Assembly (NCBI GenBank): GCA_014138725.1
Contig: JACJID010000003.1
Location: 930,001 to 994,000, forward strand
Source of the DNA: Kutzneria viridogrisea
GTDB taxonomy: Bacteria; Actinomycetota; Actinomycetes; Mycobacteriales; Pseudonocardiaceae
Direction of reading: 5' to 3'
DNA: 64,000 nt
Part shown: positions 32,258 to 40,648 of the stretch, one piece after another
How the letters are laid out: the number at the start of each line of letters is the position of its first letter
Position numbering within the stretch: the stretch's first letter is position 1
The notes under the pieces: generated by a model
Databases searched by the model: none
Told to the model about the DNA's origin: nothing
Seen by the model: the letters and a program-made list of their open reading frames with translations, nothing else
Translations under genes and position numbers: made by a program

Positions 32258-32650
32258 TCAGCCGAGGCCGCCGCGCGGGGTGGCGGGCCCTGCGGCTTCA
32301 CCCAGTCGGACGGTGCCCGCGTCGCTGGCGAGCAGGCTGACGTGCTGCTCGGCGTGGCCGTCGGCGGCCGACAGCGCCAGCTCGTAGGCGGCGGGTTCGT
32401 CGGGCAGGGCCTCGGACAGCAGCGGGATGACGTGCTCGCGCACCGGGAAGGGGGACAGCGAGCGCCTGTAGGCGACAACCGAGTCGAACTCGACGACCAG
32501 CACCCAGCGGCCGTCGAGGTCGGTGGAGCGGGCCAGCCGTCCGCCCCGGCACCCCGGCTGGGCGGTCAGCAGTTCCAGCGCCGTGCGGACCCGCGCGGTG
32601 AAGGTCTCGGTGTCGGACTCGGCGACGGCGAACCGGCAGACCAGGAGCAC
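32258..32650 (-). CDS. Antibiotic biosynthesis monooxygenase (ABM)-domain protein
   Basis: 130 aa from GTG 32650, chosen because GGGA lies 8 nt upstream and the ABM fold starts at once (LLVCRFAVAESDTETFTARV). The ferredoxin-like ABM pattern continues with LELLTAQPGCRGGRLARSTD, RWVLVVEFDSVVAYRRSL and a C-terminal AAYELALSA. ABM proteins range from quinone or heme monooxygenases to simple stress proteins; the substrate is unknown. Confidence 0.8.
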   Translation of the reverse strand: MLLVCRFAVAESDTETFTARVRTALELLTAQPGCRGGRLARSTDLDGRWVLVVEFDSVVAYRRSLSPFPVREHVIPLLSEALPDEPAAYELALSAADGHAEQHVSLLASDAGTVRLGEAAGPATPRGGLG

Positions 32651-32733
32651 GGCGTGGGTCCCTTCGGCGGGAATGGGAGGATGCAGCCCCGCAAGTACAC
32701 CAGCCCCGTGCTGGACCGGGTCGAGGAGGCGTC

Positions 32734-33012
32734 GTGGCACGTCGGGGTCGTTCCCTCAAGGCACCGCTGCTGCCCGGTAGCGGCCCGCTGTCCAAGGTGC
32801 CGCCGGCCGCGGTGTTCCTGCTGGTGCTGGCGCTGTTCATCGCGGGCGTCGTGGTGCGCGGGCCGATCGGCGCTGCCCTGCTGGGCGTGTTGGCGCTGCT
32901 CGTGCTGGGCCTGCTGGGCGCCACCTGGCGAGTGCTCTCGGCGGCGGACCGGGTGCTGCGGGTGGTCGTGTTACTGGTGCTGATCGGCGTCGCCGTCTCC
33001 GTGCTTCGATAA
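32734..33012 (+). CDS. Small membrane protein (DUF6703-like)
   Basis: 92 aa from GTG 32734 with GAGGAGG just upstream. Short basic N-terminus, then about three hydrophobic helices: AAVFLLVLALFIAGVVV, GAALLGVLALLVLGLLGATW and VVVLLVLIGVAVSVL. Similar small proteins precede the smtB/zur locus in related actinomycetes. Its stop codon (33010-33012) lies inside the candidate zinc-regulator operator at 33007-33021. Confidence 0.75.
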   Translation: MARRGRSLKAPLLPGSGPLSKVPPAAVFLLVLALFIAGVVVRGPIGAALLGVLALLVLGLLGATWRVLSAADRVLRVVVLLVLIGVAVSVLR

Positions 33013-33021
33013 CCATTATCA
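33007..33021. promoter_or_regulatory. Candidate Zur/SmtB operator
   Basis: CGATAACCATTATCA is a near-palindrome: GATAA and TTATC flank a CCA centre. Its A/T pattern resembles actinobacterial Zur boxes (TGA.AA..ATT.TCA). It lies 77 bp before the ArsR/SmtB gene, in otherwise GC-rich DNA, and could regulate the smtB-zur operon itself. Confidence 0.55.
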
Positions 33022-33097
33022 GCAGGGGCCGTCTGCGGTGGCCTCGGAGCGCCTACCATGGGTGCACACCGCACCTGAAGCAGGCTTGGAGAGGACG

Positions 33098-33529
33098 ATG
33101 CCCACCGTGAGTCCGGACGCCGCGCCCACCGACACGCAGCGGACCGGTCCCGCGCCCGCGCTCGCGGAGGAGCACGAGCACCTGCCGCGTGCGGTCGACA
33201 CACGACCGGCACCGCCGCGCTCCCCCATCACGCTGACCGCGGCGGGCGACCTCCTGCGAGCGCTGGCCGCTCCGGTGCGCATCGCGATCGTGCTGCAACT
33301 GCGCGAGGGCGAGCGCTGCGTACACGAACTCGTGGACGCGCTCGCGGTGGCGCAGCCGCTGATCAGCCAGCACCTGCGGGTGCTCAAGGCCGCCGGGGTG
33401 GTCTACGGGGAGCGGCACGGGCGCGAGGTCATGTACCGCCTGGTGGACGAGCACCTGGCCCACATCGTGGTGGACGCGGTGACCCACGTGGAAGAGGGCG
33501 GCCGGTTCGAGCACAGGGAGGACGCGTGA
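33098..33529 (+). CDS. smtB: ArsR/SmtB-family metal-sensing repressor
   Basis: 143 aa from ATG 33098 with GGAGAGG 5 nt upstream. After a 45-residue Pro/Thr-rich tail comes the winged helix: LLRALAAPVRIAIVLQLREG, CVHELVDALAVAQPLISQHL, RVLKAAGVVYGERHGREVMY, and a final helix VDEHLAHIVVDAVTHVEEGG. The last helix carries Asp/His residues (D-x-H, then H) at the alpha5 metal site of SmtB-type zinc sensors, and the alpha3 Cys region has ERCVHEL. It overlaps zur by a GTGA, the same pair and order as in mycobacteria (Rv2358-Rv2359). It likely lifts repression when zinc is high. Confidence 0.88.
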   Translation: MPTVSPDAAPTDTQRTGPAPALAEEHEHLPRAVDTRPAPPRSPITLTAAGDLLRALAAPVRIAIVLQLREGERCVHELVDALAVAQPLISQHLRVLKAAGVVYGERHGREVMYRLVDEHLAHIVVDAVTHVEEGGRFEHREDA

Positions 33530-33948
33530 CGACCGACCAGCGCCCTTCGGCCACCGTGCCGGGGCTGCGCGCCACCAAGCAGCGCGCGGCCGTGTCCAAG
33601 CTGCTCGACGAGATCAACGACTTCCGCTCGGCTCAGGAGCTGCACGAGCAGCTGCGGCGCAGGGGCGAGGGCATCGGGCTGACCACCGTCTACCGGACCC
33701 TGCAGTCGCTGGCCGACGCGGGCGAGGTGGACATGCTGCGCACCGACAGCGGCGAGGCGATCTACCGGCGCTGCTCCAGCCACCACCACCATCACCTGGT
33801 GTGCCGCCGCTGCGGGCGCACCGTGGAGGTGGAGGGGCCCGCCGTGGAGAAGTGGGCGGACCGGGTCGCGGCCGAGAACGGCTTCTCCGAGGTCAGCCAC
33901 ACCGTGGAGATCTTCGGCACCTGTGCTTCCTGCACCACGGCGGGCTGA
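33526..33948 (+). CDS. zur: Fur-family zinc uptake regulator (Zur)
   Basis: 140 aa from GTG 33526. Winged helix: GLRATKQRAAVSKLLDEIND, FRSAQELHEQLRRRGEGIGL, TTVYRTLQSLADAGEVDML. The metal domain has the regulatory stretch SSHHHHHLVCRRCGRTVEVE and a C-terminal FGTCASC, giving two CxxC pairs for the structural zinc site. Coupling to an SmtB-type sensor and the neighbouring COG0701/TIGR03943 pair support Zur rather than Fur or PerR. It should repress zinc uptake genes when zinc is sufficient. Confidence 0.92.
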   Translation: MTTDQRPSATVPGLRATKQRAAVSKLLDEINDFRSAQELHEQLRRRGEGIGLTTVYRTLQSLADAGEVDMLRTDSGEAIYRRCSSHHHHHLVCRRCGRTVEVEGPAVEKWADRVAAENGFSEVSHTVEIFGTCASCTTAG

Positions 33949-33951
33949 GCC

Positions 33952-34737
33952 TCAGGTCTCGTACGGGTCGCTGGGGGTGTCCACCCGCTTGAGCCCGGTG
34001 ACGGTGAACGCGGGCACGTAGTTGCTGGCCTGGTCGGCCGAGCCCGGCTTGACCTGGCCGGTGACGGTGATCCACTGGTCGTTGGCGAGGGCACCGAGGT
34101 CCGCACCGAGCAGCTTGGCCTTGACCGGCATCGCGTCGGCCGCACAACAGTTGATCACCAGGCGGGCCACGTAGACCTCGCTGCCCTCGCGCACCACGAA
34201 GCCGGTCAGCTGGAGCGTGCGGCCGTCCAGCGAGTTGGTGGCGTCCCAGGCGGCCCTGGTGGCCACGTCGGCCAGGCGCATGGGCAGCACGTCGCCCGCG
34301 GGCAGCGGCGGGAACGAGGTCTTCACCACCTGGTCCTGGCGCTGCTGGCTGGCCACGGTCAGGTCCCCGGACCGGTTGACCGAGTCCGCGCCCAGCGCTG
34401 GCGGCGCGATCAGGAAGATCGCCAGCACGGGCAGCAGCAGCATCCAGGCGCTGCGGGCACCACCGTGCTGGTGCCCGTGCGCCTCGCAGGCACCGACGGG
34501 TTCGGCCGCACCGTGTTCGTGCCCGGCGGACTCGGCCTCGGCGGCGGCGAGCTGCCGTGCGCGGCGGATGTCCTGCACGATCGACACGGCGGCGAGCGCG
34601 AGCATGACCGCGCCGGAGACGATCAGCAGTGGCTTCAGGTCGGGGCGCACGTAACGCACGAAGGTGCCGTTCAGCGAGATCTTCAGCAGCGCCCCGCCGA
34701 GCAGCACGAGCAGGATGTTCTGGGTTTCCCGCCTCAT
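33952..34737 (-). CDS. TIGR03943-family membrane protein, partner of the permease
   Basis: 261 aa. Two N-terminal helices (NILLVLLGGALLKISL; PLLIVSGAVMLALAAVSIV), then a His-rich loop (HEHGAAEPVGACEAHGHQHG) and a third helix (WMLLLPVLAIFLIAPPALG). The extracytoplasmic C-terminal domain has the conserved FVVREGSEVYVARLVINCCA and an OB-like ITVTGQVKPG strand. It pairs with the COG0701 permease (ATGA overlap), as YcgQ with YcgR in Bacillus, whose genes are Zur-controlled. The His-rich loop and CC motif suggest metal binding. It is convergent with zur. Confidence 0.85.
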   Translation of the reverse strand: MRRETQNILLVLLGGALLKISLNGTFVRYVRPDLKPLLIVSGAVMLALAAVSIVQDIRRARQLAAAEAESAGHEHGAAEPVGACEAHGHQHGGARSAWMLLLPVLAIFLIAPPALGADSVNRSGDLTVASQQRQDQVVKTSFPPLPAGDVLPMRLADVATRAAWDATNSLDGRTLQLTGFVVREGSEVYVARLVINCCAADAMPVKAKLLGADLGALANDQWITVTGQVKPGSADQASNYVPAFTVTGLKRVDTPSDPYET

Positions 34738-35756
34738 CGGGCGCCTCCGAGCACGAGCAGTCCGGACAGCAGGGCGCAGACGATCGCCACGACGAAGGCC
34801 AGCGGCGCGAACCGGGCGGCGAAGGCCCGGCCGAAGGTGCCCGCCTGCAGGGCGATCAGCTTGACGTCCACGGCGGGGCCGACCACCAGGAACACCAGCC
34901 GGGGCAGCAGCGGCAGCCAGGACAGCGAGGCGGCGACGAAGGCGTCGGCCTCACTGCAGATGGCCAGGATCACCGCGAGCAGGGCCATCACCACGATGCC
35001 CAGGACCAGCTGCCCGGACAGGGTCTCCAGCCACTGCCTGGGGACGAGCACCTGGAGCACGGCGGTGGTCAGCCCACCGATGACCAGGAACCCGCCGGAC
35101 TCGACGAGGTCGTGCCGGGTGGTCTCGGCGAACACGGCCCAGCGGGAGCCGCCGGTGGCCTGGGGCAGCTTGCGCAGTGCCCGCTCGGCGATCCACTCGG
35201 CGCGGCCGAAGCGAGCCCACAGCCAGCCGGTGACCACGGCGGTCAGCAGGGAGCCGAGGAAGCGGGCCAGCACCATCTCGGGGGCGCCGGGGAAGGCCAC
35301 GGCGGTGGCGACGAGCACCACGGGGTTGACGGCGGGCGCGGCGAGCAGGAAGGCCAGCGCCACGGCGGGCGCGACCTCCTGCTGCATCAGGCGCCGCGCC
35401 ACCGGAACCGAGGCACACTCACAACCGGGCAGCGCGACCCCGGCCAGCCCGGCGACGGGCACGGCCAGCGCGGCTCTGCGTGGCAGCACCCTGCGCAGCA
35501 GGCTGGCGGGCACGAACGCGGCGATCATCCCGCTGATCAGGGTGCCCAGCACGAGGAAGGGCATGGCCTGCACGGTGACCGCCACGAAGATCGTGGCCCC
35601 GGTCTGCAGCGCGGGCACGTCCAGCACGCCGACCAGCCACTGCTGCCCGACCAGGGCGAGCACGAGCAGGGCGCAGAGCACCTCCAGGGAGGTGATGCGC
35701 CAGCGGCTGGGAGGTCGCTCGTGGACGGTGGCTGCCTGTTCGGCGGTGCTCGTCAC
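34734..35756 (-). CDS. COG0701 (YraQ/ArsP_1-like) permease
   Basis: 340 aa with eight or more membrane helices. Characteristic segments: LGTLISGMIAAFVPASLLRR, GLAGVALPGCECASVPVARR (the conserved PxCECxxVPxxRRL motif), LLAAPAVNPVVLVATAVAFP and AICSEADAFVAASLSWLPLL. The family is annotated as permeases; some members transport organic arsenicals and YcgR-type members are in zinc regulons. The adjacent smtB-zur pair favours zinc or metal-complex traffic. It starts at GTG 35756 with a weak ribosome binding site and is first in a two-gene operon. Confidence 0.88.
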   Translation of the reverse strand: MTSTAEQAATVHERPPSRWRITSLEVLCALLVLALVGQQWLVGVLDVPALQTGATIFVAVTVQAMPFLVLGTLISGMIAAFVPASLLRRVLPRRAALAVPVAGLAGVALPGCECASVPVARRLMQQEVAPAVALAFLLAAPAVNPVVLVATAVAFPGAPEMVLARFLGSLLTAVVTGWLWARFGRAEWIAERALRKLPQATGGSRWAVFAETTRHDLVESGGFLVIGGLTTAVLQVLVPRQWLETLSGQLVLGIVVMALLAVILAICSEADAFVAASLSWLPLLPRLVFLVVGPAVDVKLIALQAGTFGRAFAARFAPLAFVVAIVCALLSGLLVLGGAR

Positions 35757-35790
35757 GAGGCCATGCTGCCAGGTTTCGGCGAACGGTGTC

Positions 35791-36216
35791 TCAGCCCTGT
35801 TCCACGCTTGACAAGAGATCGGCGCGCAGTTGTGAGGCGGTGGACACGACCAGCATCAGGATCGTGGACAGCGGCGCCGGTTCCATGCCCTGCGCGGGGA
35901 AGGCGTAGCGCAGGGTCACGTCCATGCCCCGGTCGGTGTGCACCACGCCGAGCGTGCCGAACAGCCCCTGCCCGGCCCGTTCGGCGGCGGACACGGCCAG
36001 CGCGGGGTCGTCGGGCAGGTCCCAGGCGACCACACAGGTCAGGCTGAGCATGGTCAGCCCCTCGGACAGCTGCATGGCCTGCACCGCGCAGGGCACCTCG
36101 CCGTGCGCGAAGCTCAGCGCGCCGTCGTCGTCCACGTGCACCTCGTGGAAGATCTCCAGCGCCTCGCGGGCGGCGGTGAGCAGCTCCGCGGTGATCTTGG
36201 CCTCGTCGTCGGTCAT
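35791..36216 (-). CDS. YbjN-like (T3SS chaperone-fold) protein
   Basis: 141 aa from ATG 36216, which overlaps the uppS stop as ATGA (36213-36216). The alternating pattern [59 protein letters not shown] and a C-terminal helix fits the YbjN/secretion-chaperone-like fold common downstream of core genes in actinobacteria. No catalytic motif. Function unknown. Confidence 0.7.
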   Translation of the reverse strand: MTDDEAKITAELLTAAREALEIFHEVHVDDDGALSFAHGEVPCAVQAMQLSEGLTMLSLTCVVAWDLPDDPALAVSAAERAGQGLFGTLGVVHTDRGMDVTLRYAFPAQGMEPAPLSTILMLVVSTASQLRADLLSSVEQG

Positions 36217-37031
36217 GCGGTCACCTCGTTCGACTTGTCCTGCGCCCCGCCGAAGCGGCGGTCGCGCATCGCGTACGCCTCGCAGGCCCGCCACAGGTCC
36301 CTGCGGTCGAAGTCGGGCCACAGGATGTCCTGGAAGACCATCTCGGCGTAGGCGGACTGCCAGAGCAGGTAGTTGGAGATGCGCTGCTCCCCGGAGGGCC
36401 GGATGAACAGGTCCACGTCGGGCATCTCGGGCTGGTACAGGAACTTGGCGACGGTGCGCTCGTCGATCTTGTCGGGATTGAGCTTGCCCTCGGCGACCTG
36501 GCGGGCGATCTCCCTGGCGGCGTCACCGATCTCGGCGCGCCCGCCGTAGTTCACGCACATGGTGAGGTTGAGCACCGTGTTGTCCTTGGTGCGCTCCTCG
36601 GCGACCTGCAACTCGTTGACCACGCTGCGCCACAGCCTGGGCTTGCGGCCGGCCCAGCGCACGCGGACCCCGAGCGAGTCCAGCTCGTCGACCCTGCGGT
36701 GGATGACGTCCCGGTTGAAGCCCATCAGGAAGCGCACCTCCTCGGGGCTGCGCTTCCAGTTCTCCGTGGAGAAGGCGTACAGGGAGATCCACTTCACGCC
36801 GAGCTCGATGGCACCGCGGGCCACGTCGAGCACCACGGCCTCGCCGCGCTTGTGGCCCTCGATGCGGGGCAGCCCCCGTTGGTTGGCCCACCGGCCGTTG
36901 CCGTCCATCACGATCGCGACGTGGCGGGGCACGAACTCCAGCGGGATGTCGGGGGGCGTGGCCCCCGAGGGGTGCGGGTCCGGGGGCCGGACGGGCTTGC
37001 GCTCGGTGGCACGCCGCTGCCTGCGCAGCAT
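36213..37031 (-). CDS. uppS: Isoprenyl (decaprenyl/undecaprenyl) diphosphate synthase
   Basis: 272 aa from ATG 37031. cis-prenyltransferase motifs: [20 protein letters not shown] (catalytic Asp), [28 protein letters not shown], and the late [30 protein letters not shown]. It condenses isopentenyl diphosphate in the cis configuration to make the lipid carrier for peptidoglycan and arabinogalactan precursors. It is in the same order (recO, uppS) as in mycobacteria. Confidence 0.95.
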   Translation of the reverse strand: MLRRQRRATERKPVRPPDPHPSGATPPDIPLEFVPRHVAIVMDGNGRWANQRGLPRIEGHKRGEAVVLDVARGAIELGVKWISLYAFSTENWKRSPEEVRFLMGFNRDVIHRRVDELDSLGVRVRWAGRKPRLWRSVVNELQVAEERTKDNTVLNLTMCVNYGGRAEIGDAAREIARQVAEGKLNPDKIDERTVAKFLYQPEMPDVDLFIRPSGEQRISNYLLWQSAYAEMVFQDILWPDFDRRDLWRACEAYAMRDRRFGGAQDKSNEVTA

Positions 37032-37081
37032 CTGGCGGACTCCTCATCGGGGTGGGGACTGGGTCACCCCATCCTGCCCGA

Positions 37082-37660
37082 CTACTCCCAGCGCAGTCCC
37101 ATCACCACCGACTCGCGGGGTGTGGCCAGCACCTGGAAGCCCAGACTGCGGTAGAACGCCACGGCGTTGGTGTTGGCCTGCGAGGTCTGCAGGTGCACCC
37201 CCGGCGAGCCCTGCGCGCGCATCCGCTCGAACAGCGCGGCGAGCAGCTTGGCGCCCCAACCCTGGCGGCGGGCCCTGGCGAGCAGGTTGATGTGCAGGTG
37301 GGACGGGTACTGGTCGAGTTGCTCGATCAGGAACCGGTCCGGCCGGTGCAGGGCGGTGACGAGCTGGTCGTGGCGGGTGGTCTCGGTGGCGGGCAGCGGG
37401 TAGCGCTCCGCGAAGCGCGGGGTCCACTGCTCACGCCAGCGCCGGTAGAACTCCCGGGTGTCGACGGCGCCCTCGGTGTACCCGGCGACGCCCTGCTCGT
37501 CGGCGATGACGAACACCAGGTCGGGGGCCAGCGCGGTGTAGGGACCGGCGAACACGTGCCCGATCAGGTCCACCTCGTCCAGGTCGCGCTGGGTGGCGGT
37601 GGCCACGCAGATGTCGTGCACGGCCTGGGTGTCGGCCTCGGTGAACTCGCGCAGGATCAT
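37082..37660 (-). CDS. GNAT-family N-acetyltransferase
   Basis: 192 aa from ATG 37660, overlapping the recO stop (ATGA, 37657-37660). Motif A is LHINLLARARRQGWGAKLLA, with the pyrophosphate loop RRQGWGAKL, followed by FERMRAQGSPGVHLQTSQAN and AVAFYRSLGFQVL (motif B). Substrate unknown. It may be co-transcribed with recO. Confidence 0.88.
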   Translation of the reverse strand: MILREFTEADTQAVHDICVATATQRDLDEVDLIGHVFAGPYTALAPDLVFVIADEQGVAGYTEGAVDTREFYRRWREQWTPRFAERYPLPATETTRHDQLVTALHRPDRFLIEQLDQYPSHLHINLLARARRQGWGAKLLAALFERMRAQGSPGVHLQTSQANTNAVAFYRSLGFQVLATPRESVVMGLRWE

Positions 37661-38454
37661 GACTGGCGCTCCGCGAGCACCTCGCGCACCTGCGCGGCCA
37701 ACCGGTCCACGGCACCGGCCGAGGTCCTGCGCTCCACGAGCGGCAGGGAGCGGAGCTGGCGTTCCAGGTGCCACTGCAGGAGCGCGGCGACCAGACCGCT
37801 GGCCTCGCGCCGACTCGCCTGCTGCGTGCGGTCCACCTCCGCCCAGTCACCGTGGGTCAGCGCGTCGAGCAGGACCAGGGTCTCCCGACTCGGGCTGGAG
37901 CAGCCCGCGGGACGGCAGCGCGGGCACACCGAGCCACCGGCCTGCACGCTGAACGACTGGTGCGGGCCAGGTTCGCCGCAGCGGGCGCACTCGGTGACGG
38001 CCGGAGCCCACCCGGCGAAACCCATGGCGCGCAACAGGAAGGCGTCGAGCACGAGGCTGGCGTCGCGCTGCCGGTCGGCCAGGGCCCGCAGTGCGCCGAC
38101 CACCAGCAGGTACAGGCGCAGCACCGGCTCGCCCTCCTCGGCGGTCAACCGGTCGGCGGTCTCCAGCACGGCGCAGGCGGCGGTGTAGCGGGGGTAGTCC
38201 TCGACCAGGCCGACCCCGAAGGCGTCCAGGGTGTCCACCTGGGTAATCACGTCCAGCGTGCGCCCGGTGTAGAGCTGCACGTCCACGTGCCCGAAGGGCT
38301 CCAGCCGGGCGCCGAACCGGGAGGAGGTGCGGCGCACGCCCTTGGCAACGCCGCGGATCTTGCCGTGTCGCTGGGACAGCAGGGTGATGATCCGGTCGGC
38401 CTCACCGAGCTTCTGTACCCGCAGCACGACGCAGGCATCACGGTAGAGGCTCAC
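37657..38454 (-). CDS. recO: DNA repair protein RecO
   Basis: 265 aa. The N-terminal OB fold is clear (MSLYRDACVVLRVQKLGEAD, RIITLLSQRHGKIRGVAKGV, RRTSSRFGARLEPFGHVDVQ). The C-terminal helical part has four zinc ligands in CARCGEPG and CPRCRPAG. RecO loads RecA with RecF and RecR and anneals single strands. Gene order recO-uppS matches mycobacteria. Confidence 0.95.
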   Translation of the reverse strand: MSLYRDACVVLRVQKLGEADRIITLLSQRHGKIRGVAKGVRRTSSRFGARLEPFGHVDVQLYTGRTLDVITQVDTLDAFGVGLVEDYPRYTAACAVLETADRLTAEEGEPVLRLYLLVVGALRALADRQRDASLVLDAFLLRAMGFAGWAPAVTECARCGEPGPHQSFSVQAGGSVCPRCRPAGCSSPSRETLVLLDALTHGDWAEVDRTQQASRREASGLVAALLQWHLERQLRSLPLVERRTSAGAVDRLAAQVREVLAERQS

Positions 38455-38464
38455 AGTGCCATGT

Positions 38465-38848
38465 TTACACGCTCAGCGAATGGAATTGCGGCAGGTCCCG
38501 CAGTACCCACCAGGCCACGGCCAGCACGGCGAGCCCGGCCAGCGCCCAGCGCAGGGTGGTCCACGGCGCGACGGTGCGCCCCAGCTCGCGGCGGCCCAGC
38601 AGCACCAGGCCGATCACCACGGCGGGCAGCAGCACGAGCACGGCGAAGGCGTTGTAGCCCAGGGCCGCGGGCAGGTCCAGCCGCAGCAGTGCGCCCAGGG
38701 CCCTGCTGCCGCCGCAGAACGGGCAGTCCAGGCCGGTGAGCGCGTGGTACCAGCACGGGATGGACAGCGCGCCGGTGCCCAGCGCCACCCCGGCCGCGAC
38801 CGCACCGAGTGCGGCGACCGGGGTGGCGCGGAGCGCGGTGGTGCTCAC
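38465..38848 (-). CDS. DUF2752 small membrane protein
   Basis: 127 aa from GTG 38848, overlapping the RDD gene's stop as GTGA (38845-38848). The conserved DUF2752 motif is CWYHALTGLDCPFCGGSRA, followed by three hydrophobic helices (YNAFAVLVLLPAVVIGLVLL; TLRWALAGLAVLAVAWWVL). The two Cys pairs suggest metal or disulfide chemistry at the membrane surface. Function unknown; RDD-DUF2752 pairs are common in actinobacteria. Confidence 0.8.
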   Translation of the reverse strand: MSTTALRATPVAALGAVAAGVALGTGALSIPCWYHALTGLDCPFCGGSRALGALLRLDLPAALGYNAFAVLVLLPAVVIGLVLLGRRELGRTVAPWTTLRWALAGLAVLAVAWWVLRDLPQFHSLSV

Positions 38849-39594
38849 TTGGTGGCGATGACCAGGGTCTTGGCGACCTTGTCGTGCCAGCCCTGGCGGC
38901 GTCCCACGTTGTCGAAGAACGGCGACAGGTAGCACAGCAGCACGAACAGGCCACCCAGGCAGGGCACGATGCCGGGCGCGAACATGACGCCGAAGCGGCC
39001 GAAGGCGGGGCCCCAGCCGGGGATCTGGCCGTCGTACTCGCGGATGACCTTCACGCCGGCGATCTGCTTGCCGAGGGTCTGGCCGCGGGTGGCGATCAGC
39101 GAGACCTCGTAGAGGACCTCGACCACCAGGATGATCAGCGGGAACAGGAACAGGGTGCCCATGCTGAGCCCGGCGGCCGCGGTGGCGCCGGTGTAGGCCC
39201 CGGTCTCCGGGTCGTACTGCACGGAGCTGACGGTGCTGGAGAACAGCCCGAAGCCCAGCAGGAACATCAGGATGGTCAGCGGGATGCCGACGATCAGGGC
39301 GTCCAGCAGGCGGGCCAGGAAACGCTGGCCCATCGAGGCCAGGCGCACCGTGCCCACGTTGGGCAGCTGGATGTAGTCCAGGCCGCCACCGGCCGAGGGC
39401 GGCGGGCTGTTGTAGCCGCCCTGCTGGCCGTACGGCTGACCGTAGGGCTGTTGCGGCGCACCGTAACCGGGCTGCTGGCCGAAGCCGGGCGGCGGGGTCT
39501 GCGGCTGCTGACCGTAGGGCTGCTGACCGTACGGCGGTTGCTGGCCGTAGGGGTTCTGGCCCTGCGGGTCGAAGCCGGATGGCGGTGTGGTCAC
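38845..39594 (-). CDS. RDD-family membrane protein with Tyr-Gly-Gln-Gln repeats
   Basis: 249 aa from GTG 39594. The first 70 residues are a low-complexity Gly/Gln/Pro/Tyr region with repeated YGQQP and QPYG units, likely disordered and cytoplasmic. The RDD domain follows: ASMGQRFLARLLDALIVGIP, LTILMFLLGFGLF, GTLFLFPLIILVVEVLYEVS, TRGQTLGKQIAGVKVI and a final helix GGLFVLLCYLSPFFDN. RDD proteins are proposed transporters or membrane-shaping factors; function is not settled. Coupled to the DUF2752 gene downstream. Confidence 0.85.
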   Translation of the reverse strand: MTTPPSGFDPQGQNPYGQQPPYGQQPYGQQPQTPPPGFGQQPGYGAPQQPYGQPYGQQGGYNSPPPSAGGGLDYIQLPNVGTVRLASMGQRFLARLLDALIVGIPLTILMFLLGFGLFSSTVSSVQYDPETGAYTGATAAAGLSMGTLFLFPLIILVVEVLYEVSLIATRGQTLGKQIAGVKVIREYDGQIPGWGPAFGRFGVMFAPGIVPCLGGLFVLLCYLSPFFDNVGRRQGWHDKVAKTLVIATK

Positions 39595-39725
39595 GGGTAC
39601 TCCTGGATCTGGTGGCCAGTACGGCGCGAGGAACTATAGGGCTCCGCGCCACGAGATCTGGGGAAATACGCCAACTCGCCGCCCGATCGGTACGGATTCG
39701 CCTCGCCTTGGGGCGTAACGGCAGC

Positions 39726-40628
39726 TCAGAAGCCCAGCCTGCGCAGCTGCTTCGGGTCACGCTGCCAGTCCTTGGCGATCTTGATGTGCAGATCGAGGTA
39801 GATCTTCGAGCCCAGCAGCCGCTCGATCTGCCTGCGGGCGGTGATGCCCACCTGCTTGAGCCGCTCCCCGCGGTGGCCGAGGATGATCGCCTTCTGGCTG
39901 GTCCGCTCCACGAACAGGTTGGCGTGCACGTCGATCAGGTCGTCGCGGCCCTCGCGCGGCAGCATCTCCTCCACGACCACGGCGATGGAGTGCGGCAGCT
40001 CGTCGCGCACACCCTCCAGCGCGGCCTCGCGGATCAGCTCGGCGACCAGGGTGGCCTCCGGCTCGTCGGTCAGCTCCCCGTCCGGGTAGAGCCGGGGCCC
40101 CTCGGGCAGCTTGCCCACCAGCAGGTCGGCGAGCACCTCCAGCTGGTAGCCGTCCTTGGCCGAGACGGGCACCAGCTCGGCGAACTCCATCACCTTCTGC
40201 AGGGCCAGCAGCTGCTCGGCCACCTGCTGCTGGGACACCAGGTCGGTCTTGGTCACGATGCCGATCACCGGGGTCTTGCGGGCGATCTTGGCCAGCTCGT
40301 TGGCGATGAACCGGTCCCCGGGGCCCACCTTCTGGTCGGCGGGCACGCACAGGCCGACCACGTCGACCTCGGCCCAGGTCTCCTTGACCAGGTCGTTGAG
40401 CCGCTGGCCGAGCAGGGTCCGCGGGCGGTGCAGACCGGGGGTGTCCACGATGACCAGCTGGGCCTCGGGGCGGTGCACGATGCCGCGGATGGTGTGCCGG
40501 GTGGTCTGCGGCTTGCTGGAGGTGATCGCCACCTTCGTGCCGACCAGCGCGTTGGTCAGCGTGGACTTGCCCGCGTTGGGCCTGCCCACGAAGCACGCGA
40601 ACCCGGAGCGGTGGCTGTCACTGGTCAT
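39726..40628 (-). CDS. era: GTPase Era
   Basis: 300 aa from ATG 40628. G motifs: GRPNAGKSTLTNALVG (G1), TTRHTIRG (G2), DTPGLHRPR (G3), TKTD (G4) and VSAKDG (G5). The C-terminal KH domain is seen in ERTSQKAIILGHRGERLKQV and GITARRQIERLLGSKIYLDL. Era binds 16S rRNA and helps mature the 30S subunit. In mycobacteria it follows the CBS hemolysin and deaminase-like genes; here those lie about 4 kb away, separated by four other genes. Confidence 0.96.
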   Translation of the reverse strand: MTSDSHRSGFACFVGRPNAGKSTLTNALVGTKVAITSSKPQTTRHTIRGIVHRPEAQLVIVDTPGLHRPRTLLGQRLNDLVKETWAEVDVVGLCVPADQKVGPGDRFIANELAKIARKTPVIGIVTKTDLVSQQQVAEQLLALQKVMEFAELVPVSAKDGYQLEVLADLLVGKLPEGPRLYPDGELTDEPEATLVAELIREAALEGVRDELPHSIAVVVEEMLPREGRDDLIDVHANLFVERTSQKAIILGHRGERLKQVGITARRQIERLLGSKIYLDLHIKIAKDWQRDPKQLRRLGF

Positions 40629-40648
40629 CGGTCCATTGTCGCTGGTAC

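Noticed and set aside
29115-32387. A 1090-codon frame on the plus strand
   Set aside because: It is the complement of glyS, the sortase and neighbours; its composition is Arg/Gly/His-rich as expected from antisense GC-rich codons.
39400-39594. Tandem repeats GGCTGCTGGCCGTA-like in DNA
   Set aside because: They code for the YGQQ repeats of the RDD protein's N-terminus, not an independent repeat element.
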